Shown: positions 5,634 through 8,037 of the stretch, piece after piece
Numbering within the stretch: position 1 is the first letter of the stretch
Layout: every line of letters starts with the position of its first letter
Assembly (NCBI GenBank): GCA_030615845.1
Contig: JAUWYM010000028.1
Location: forward strand, 1 to 8,037
DNA: 8,037 bases
From: Thermoplasmatota archaeon
GTDB lineage: Archaea; Thermoplasmatota; E2; DHVEG-1
Direction of reading: 5' to 3'
Notes under the pieces: model-generated
The model's database searches: none
The model's input: only the letters and a program-made list of their open reading frames with translations
Told to the model about the DNA's origin: nothing
Position numbers and translations under genes: made by a program

Positions 5634-5762
5634 ATAAAAAAGTGGGGAGAAACAACGGCAAGATCGCCATGGATGTTGATAGTAGTAATAAGTATAGGAG
5701 TAGCAATAATAGCTGTCATTATATATATCTTTATAAGAAAGATTATTTTTGAAAATGATTGA
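5634..5762 (+). CDS. Possible very small single-pass membrane protein
   Basis: The frame reads IKKWGETTARSPW, then MLIVVISIGVAIIAVIIYIF, then IRKIIFEND and TGA (5760-5762). A ~20-residue hydrophobic stretch is preceded by a short polar segment and followed by a basic residue pair, the layout of a single transmembrane helix. A perfect AGGAGG lies at 5625-5630, but the codon at the right distance in this frame is ATA (5634), not a usual start. The first ATG in frame (5673) has no ribosome binding site and would give only 29 residues. A GTG at 5642 is correctly spaced but opens a different, non-hydrophobic frame ending at 5752. The gene is therefore uncertain. I recognise no family. Confidence 0.3.
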   Translation: MKKWGETTARSPWMLIVVISIGVAIIAVIIYIFIRKIIFEND

Positions 5763-5791
5763 TGTAAAGGAAGGTAAAACAACATAAATGT

Positions 5792-5803
5792 AATATAATA
5801 TAT
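5792..5803 (+). promoter_or_regulatory. Putative asnS TATA box
   Basis: AATATAATATAT is centred about 27 bp upstream of the ATG at 5825, and there is no ribosome binding site between them. This spacing suggests a leaderless or nearly leaderless asnS mRNA, which is common in archaea. Confidence 0.4.
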
Positions 5804-5824
5804 TCCTCATTGAACTGTCTTAAT

Positions 5825-7135
5825 ATGTCAAAAACTACATGGACTAAAATAGAAGAGATACTATCTGGAAACAAAAAAGATAAAGAGGTCCATCTGCGTG
5901 GTTGGATCTATAGAACAAGAAGTAGTGGAAATATCGTATTCATAACAATGAGAGATGCCACTGGAATATTACAAGCAACAGTAAAAAAAGGCAATCTTCC
6001 GGACAGTGAATTTGAAGATGGAAAAAAAGCGCTCATTGAATCATCCATAGAATTAACAGGGAAAGTAAAAGAAGACAAACGTGCGCCAGGTGGATATGAA
6101 CTTCAGGTTACAAAACTTAATGTAATTAATTTTGCAGAGCCATTTCCTATCGTTAAAGATCAAAGCCCTGAGTTTTTACTTGACCAACGACATCTTTGGT
6201 TGCGTTCAAGAAAGCTTGCATCCATTCTAAAAATACGATCTACTGTTGTTGGCGCTATTCATACGTTTTTCAGAGACAGAGGCTTTTATGAATTTGATGC
6301 TCCAGTCCTACAACCAAATCAATGTGAAGGTGGCTCTACGCTCTTTGAAGTGAAGTATTATAACGATAAGACTTACCTTTCACAATCATGGCAACTGTAT
6401 GCTGAGGCAGGAATATTCTCACTTGAAAAAATCTATAATATGGGGCCAACCTTTCGTGCTGAAAAATCAAAGACCTCCAGGCATTTGTCAGAATTTTGGA
6501 TGGCTGAGATGGAAGCAGCGTGGATGGATCTTCATGATATTGTAGAAGTTGGAAAGGATGAAATACGTTTTATTCTCAAACAAATCTTGAAAAACAATAA
6601 GAATGAATTAGAAATTTTAGAGCAGGATTACAAAAAATTAAAACAAATCTCAGAATCAGAGTTTCCTACAATTACTTATACAGAAGCAATTAATATATTA
6701 AACGAAAAAGAAGGTATGAATATTAAATGGGGTAAGGATCTGAGAACCCTGGAAGAAAACAAGCTTGCAGATTATTTTAATACACCTGTTGCAGTAACCA
6801 ATTATCCTGTAGAAATAATGGCGTTTTATAAACCAAGGGATCCAAAAGATCCGAAAACCGCGCTTTGTTTTGATATGATTGCCCCAGAGGGCTATGGAGA
6901 AATCATTGGTGGTTCTCAAAGAAATCTTGATGTAGAAGATATGAAAAAGCGGCTTAAGGCAATGGGTGAACCGGTTGAAAATTACAAGTGGTATTTTGAT
7001 TTGAGACGGTTTGGTTCTGTACCGCATGCAGGCTATGGTCTTGGTGTTGAACGAGTGGTTGCATGGATCTGTGGTATTGACAATATTAAAGACACCATTC
7101 CGTTTCCAAGAACACTGCTTCGTTTCAGACCCTAA
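5825..7135 (+). CDS. asnS: Asparaginyl-tRNA synthetase (class IIb)
   Basis: The product has 436 residues and attaches asparagine to tRNA-Asn in the cytoplasm. An N-terminal OB-fold anticodon-binding domain (about 1-110) includes HLRGWIYRTRSSGNIVFITM. The class II catalytic domain follows: motif 1 region around FFRDRGFYEFDAP, motif 2 FRAEKSKTSRHLSEFWMAE from F210, and motif 3 GLGVERVVAWICG from G405, ending in PFPRTLLRFRP. FRAEKSxTxRHLxEFW favours AsnRS over AspRS, whose usual form is FRAExxxTxRHLxE with a different next residue; so does the compact archaeal length. The ATG at 5825 is chosen because it matches the usual N-terminus. A TTG at 5810 would add only five residues. Residue 189 is Trp in SQSWQLY, where I would expect a small residue or Pro. 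The acylphosphatase gene starts 12 bp after the TAA, so the two are probably one transcript. Confidence 0.93.
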   Translation: MSKTTWTKIEEILSGNKKDKEVHLRGWIYRTRSSGNIVFITMRDATGILQATVKKGNLPDSEFEDGKKALIESSIELTGKVKEDKRAPGGYELQVTKLNVINFAEPFPIVKDQSPEFLLDQRHLWLRSRKLASILKIRSTVVGAIHTFFRDRGFYEFDAPVLQPNQCEGGSTLFEVKYYNDKTYLSQSWQLYAEAGIFSLEKIYNMGPTFRAEKSKTSRHLSEFWMAEMEAAWMDLHDIVEVGKDEIRFILKQILKNNKNELEILEQDYKKLKQISESEFPTITYTEAINILNEKEGMNIKWGKDLRTLEENKLADYFNTPVAVTNYPVEIMAFYKPRDPKDPKTALCFDMIAPEGYGEIIGGSQRNLDVEDMKKRLKAMGEPVENYKWYFDLRRFGSVPHAGYGLGVERVVAWICGIDNIKDTIPFPRTLLRFRP

Positions 7136-7147
7136 AGGTAAGTTTTT

Positions 7148-7423
7148 ATGGACATACGAGCTCATGTATGTATATCTGGCCGTGTTCAAGGCGTGTTTTA
7201 TAGATCTACTACGAGAGATAGGGCAGAACAACTTGGTTTAACAGGGTGGGTGAGAAATACATCTGATGGGAAGGTTGAGGCAATATTTGAAGGAGAAGAA
7301 ACTGCTATAAAAGATATGATTGCCTGGTGTCATAAAGGTCCACGATCTGCCGATGTCTCTGATGTTACGGTAGAGTATCAAAAATTCCTGGGAGAATTTG
7401 AAGAGTTTTGTATTACATATTAA
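7148..7423 (+). CDS. acyP: Acylphosphatase
   Basis: This 91-residue protein has the family's typical length. Both signatures are present: GRVQGVFYR (11-19), which forms the phosphate-binding loop and carries catalytic Arg19, and GWVRNTSDGKVEAIFEG (33-49) with catalytic Asn37. The enzyme hydrolyses the carboxyl-phosphate bond of acyl phosphates such as 1,3-bisphosphoglycerate or carbamoyl phosphate, and it is a small cytosolic alpha/beta protein. The ATG at 7148 follows asnS by 12 bp; only a weak AAAGGTAAG precedes it, so expression may depend on read-through from asnS. A perfect 14-bp palindrome follows the stop after 6 bp. I see nothing linking its chemistry to AsnRS. Confidence 0.93.
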   Translation: MDIRAHVCISGRVQGVFYRSTTRDRAEQLGLTGWVRNTSDGKVEAIFEGEETAIKDMIAWCHKGPRSADVSDVTVEYQKFLGEFEEFCITY

Positions 7424-7429
7424 CGGTTA

Positions 7430-7443
7430 CAGCTCATGAGCTG
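7430..7443. repeat. 14-bp perfect palindrome after acyP
   Basis: CAGCTCATGAGCTG equals its own reverse complement and lies 6 bp after the acylphosphatase stop. It has no T tract directly after it. It could be a protein-binding site, part of a transcript end, or chance. Confidence 0.4.
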
Positions 7444-7459
7444 CTTGGTGAAGAAGAAA

Positions 7460-7481
7460 GTGAAAACATGGATGTTTTCAC
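7460..7481 (-). terminator. Putative hairpin terminator of the macro-domain gene
   Basis: Arms GTGAAAACAT and ATGTTTTCAC are perfect inverted repeats separated by two bases (GG on the plus strand). On the minus strand, about 28 nt after the macro gene's stop, the hairpin is followed by the pyrimidine-rich TTTCTTCTTC, consistent with transcript termination. The very short loop means a binding site for a dimeric protein is an alternative. Confidence 0.4.
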
Positions 7482-7508
7482 AGTTATTCTTGGAAAGCAC
7501 CAACCCAT

Positions 7509-8021
7509 TTATGAATAACCATCTACTTTTTTTAAAAACTTCATGAATGCATTGACCATAATTTCATTACGATCAACAAAAATAATGCTATCAAACTTGT
7601 TTTCAAACTCTCGTGCTACATTTATCATAGCTCTTGCAGCATCGGCAGGTGCTACACCACCAACGCCAGTCCCCATCCCTGGAATGGCAATACGTTTGAT
7701 TTTTAGCTGTTCAGCAAGTGTTAAGGCAGCAGAGGTCGCTTTTGCTACGTTTTCCACAGGAATTCTCATCGCAGGTTTTTCCATTGTCGGAGCATGAATA
7801 ACAAAGGTACACGGAAGCATTCCTGCAGTTGTTGCAACAGCTGAACCGACAACAATGGGTGCTTTTGCAACTGCTTCTTGTTCAATGATTGCTCCCCCAA
7901 CGCGTTTTAACGCCCCGGCAACACCTCCACCCATATATCCAAAAGAATTCGCAGGATTAACAATGGCATCACAACAAACTTTTGTGATATCACCAGTTTT
8001 TACATCGAGAGACATATACAT
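7509..8021 (-). CDS. Macro-domain protein (ADP-ribose binding/hydrolysing)
   Basis: The product has 170 residues and is essentially one macro domain. LDVKTGDITKVCCDAIVNPA at the start and NSFGYMGGGVAGALKRVGG form the ADP-ribose pocket with the family's Asn and glycine loop. FVIHAP and then IAIPGMGTGVGGVAPADAA are the second conserved loop, close to the C-terminal helix with FVDRNEIMVNAF. Stand-alone macro domains bind ADP-ribose or remove it from proteins, nucleic acids or O-acetyl-ADP-ribose; the sequence does not tell which. The variant NPANSFGYMGGG lacks the more common NA.N..L..GGGV spelling but keeps N and GGG. ATGs at 8019-8021 and 8013-8015 are both possible starts; neither has a strong ribosome binding site. 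The gene converges with acyP and has no visible ADP-ribosyltransferase partner in the window. Confidence 0.88.
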   Translation of the reverse strand: MYMSLDVKTGDITKVCCDAIVNPANSFGYMGGGVAGALKRVGGAIIEQEAVAKAPIVVGSAVATTAGMLPCTFVIHAPTMEKPAMRIPVENVAKATSAALTLAEQLKIKRIAIPGMGTGVGGVAPADAARAMINVAREFENKFDSIIFVDRNEIMVNAFMKFLKKVDGYS

Positions 8022-8037
8022 CTATTTCTTCTTTTTT

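Noticed and set aside
6698..7231. Minus-strand open frame over asnS and acyP
   Set aside because: It lies opposite two clear genes, and its translation has no recognisable domain and an unnatural composition.
7402..7518. Plus-strand frame after acyP with a natural-looking translation ending GKHQPIYE
   Set aside because: The only start is a TTG (7408) inside the end of acyP, without a clear ribosome binding site. The stretch is short, covers both palindromes and overlaps the macro gene end, so its structure is better explained by those elements.
7543..7797. Plus-strand open frame over the macro-domain gene
   Set aside because: It is the complement of a well-supported macro domain, without a ribosome binding site.

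Overview
The window is archaeal and AT-rich. The evidence is a tRNA-modification gene of the archaeal TYW1/Taw1 type, an archaeal SepF, the archaeal gene order rps13-rps4-rps11-rpoD, an archaeal asparaginyl-tRNA synthetase, a PGF-CTERM (archaeosortase-type) surface protein, and TATA/BRE-like promoters. The long charged tails on S13 and S4 together with the PGF-CTERM protein make me favour a euryarchaeal or Thermoplasmatota-like lineage. That placement is an inference of low confidence.

Layout. 1-557 (+) is the 3' part of taw1, interrupted by one in-frame TAG. 601-972 (-) is sepF, convergent with taw1, with an upstream region of three repeated BRE/TATA-like boxes. 1077-1609 is a scarred zone: a possible minus-strand gene remnant, a 35-residue zinc-ribbon protein, and the C-terminal stump of a tyrosine recombinase whose end carries a 14-bp copy of the 3' end of the nearby tRNA-Pro. 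1652-2173 (-) encodes a secreted Ig-like protein with a PGF-CTERM tail, lying between that 14-bp copy and the tRNA-Pro(CGG) gene (2257-2329, -). 2385-5500 (-) is the operon rps13-rps4-rps11-rpoD, transcribed from a promoter near 5560. S13 has a ~187-residue charged N-terminal extension containing a perfectly phased 147-bp tandem duplication, and S4 has a ~129-residue charged C-terminal extension. 5501-5824 is a divergent promoter region with a possible tiny membrane-protein ORF. 5825-7423 (+) holds asnS and an acylphosphatase gene. 7509-8021 (-) is a macro-domain gene, convergent with the acylphosphatase and separated from it by two palindromes.

Most genes are housekeeping: translation (S13, S4, S11, AsnRS, tRNA-Pro), tRNA wybutosine-type modification (Taw1), transcription (RpoD) and division (SepF). 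The accessory interest is concentrated at 1080-2330, which looks like the remains of integration at a tRNA-Pro gene. The second point of interest is the amber codon in taw1. Read with the S13 stop (TAG followed two codons later by TGA), it raises, without proving, amber decoding (for example pyrrolysine). I found no CRISPR array and no clear new multi-gene system.
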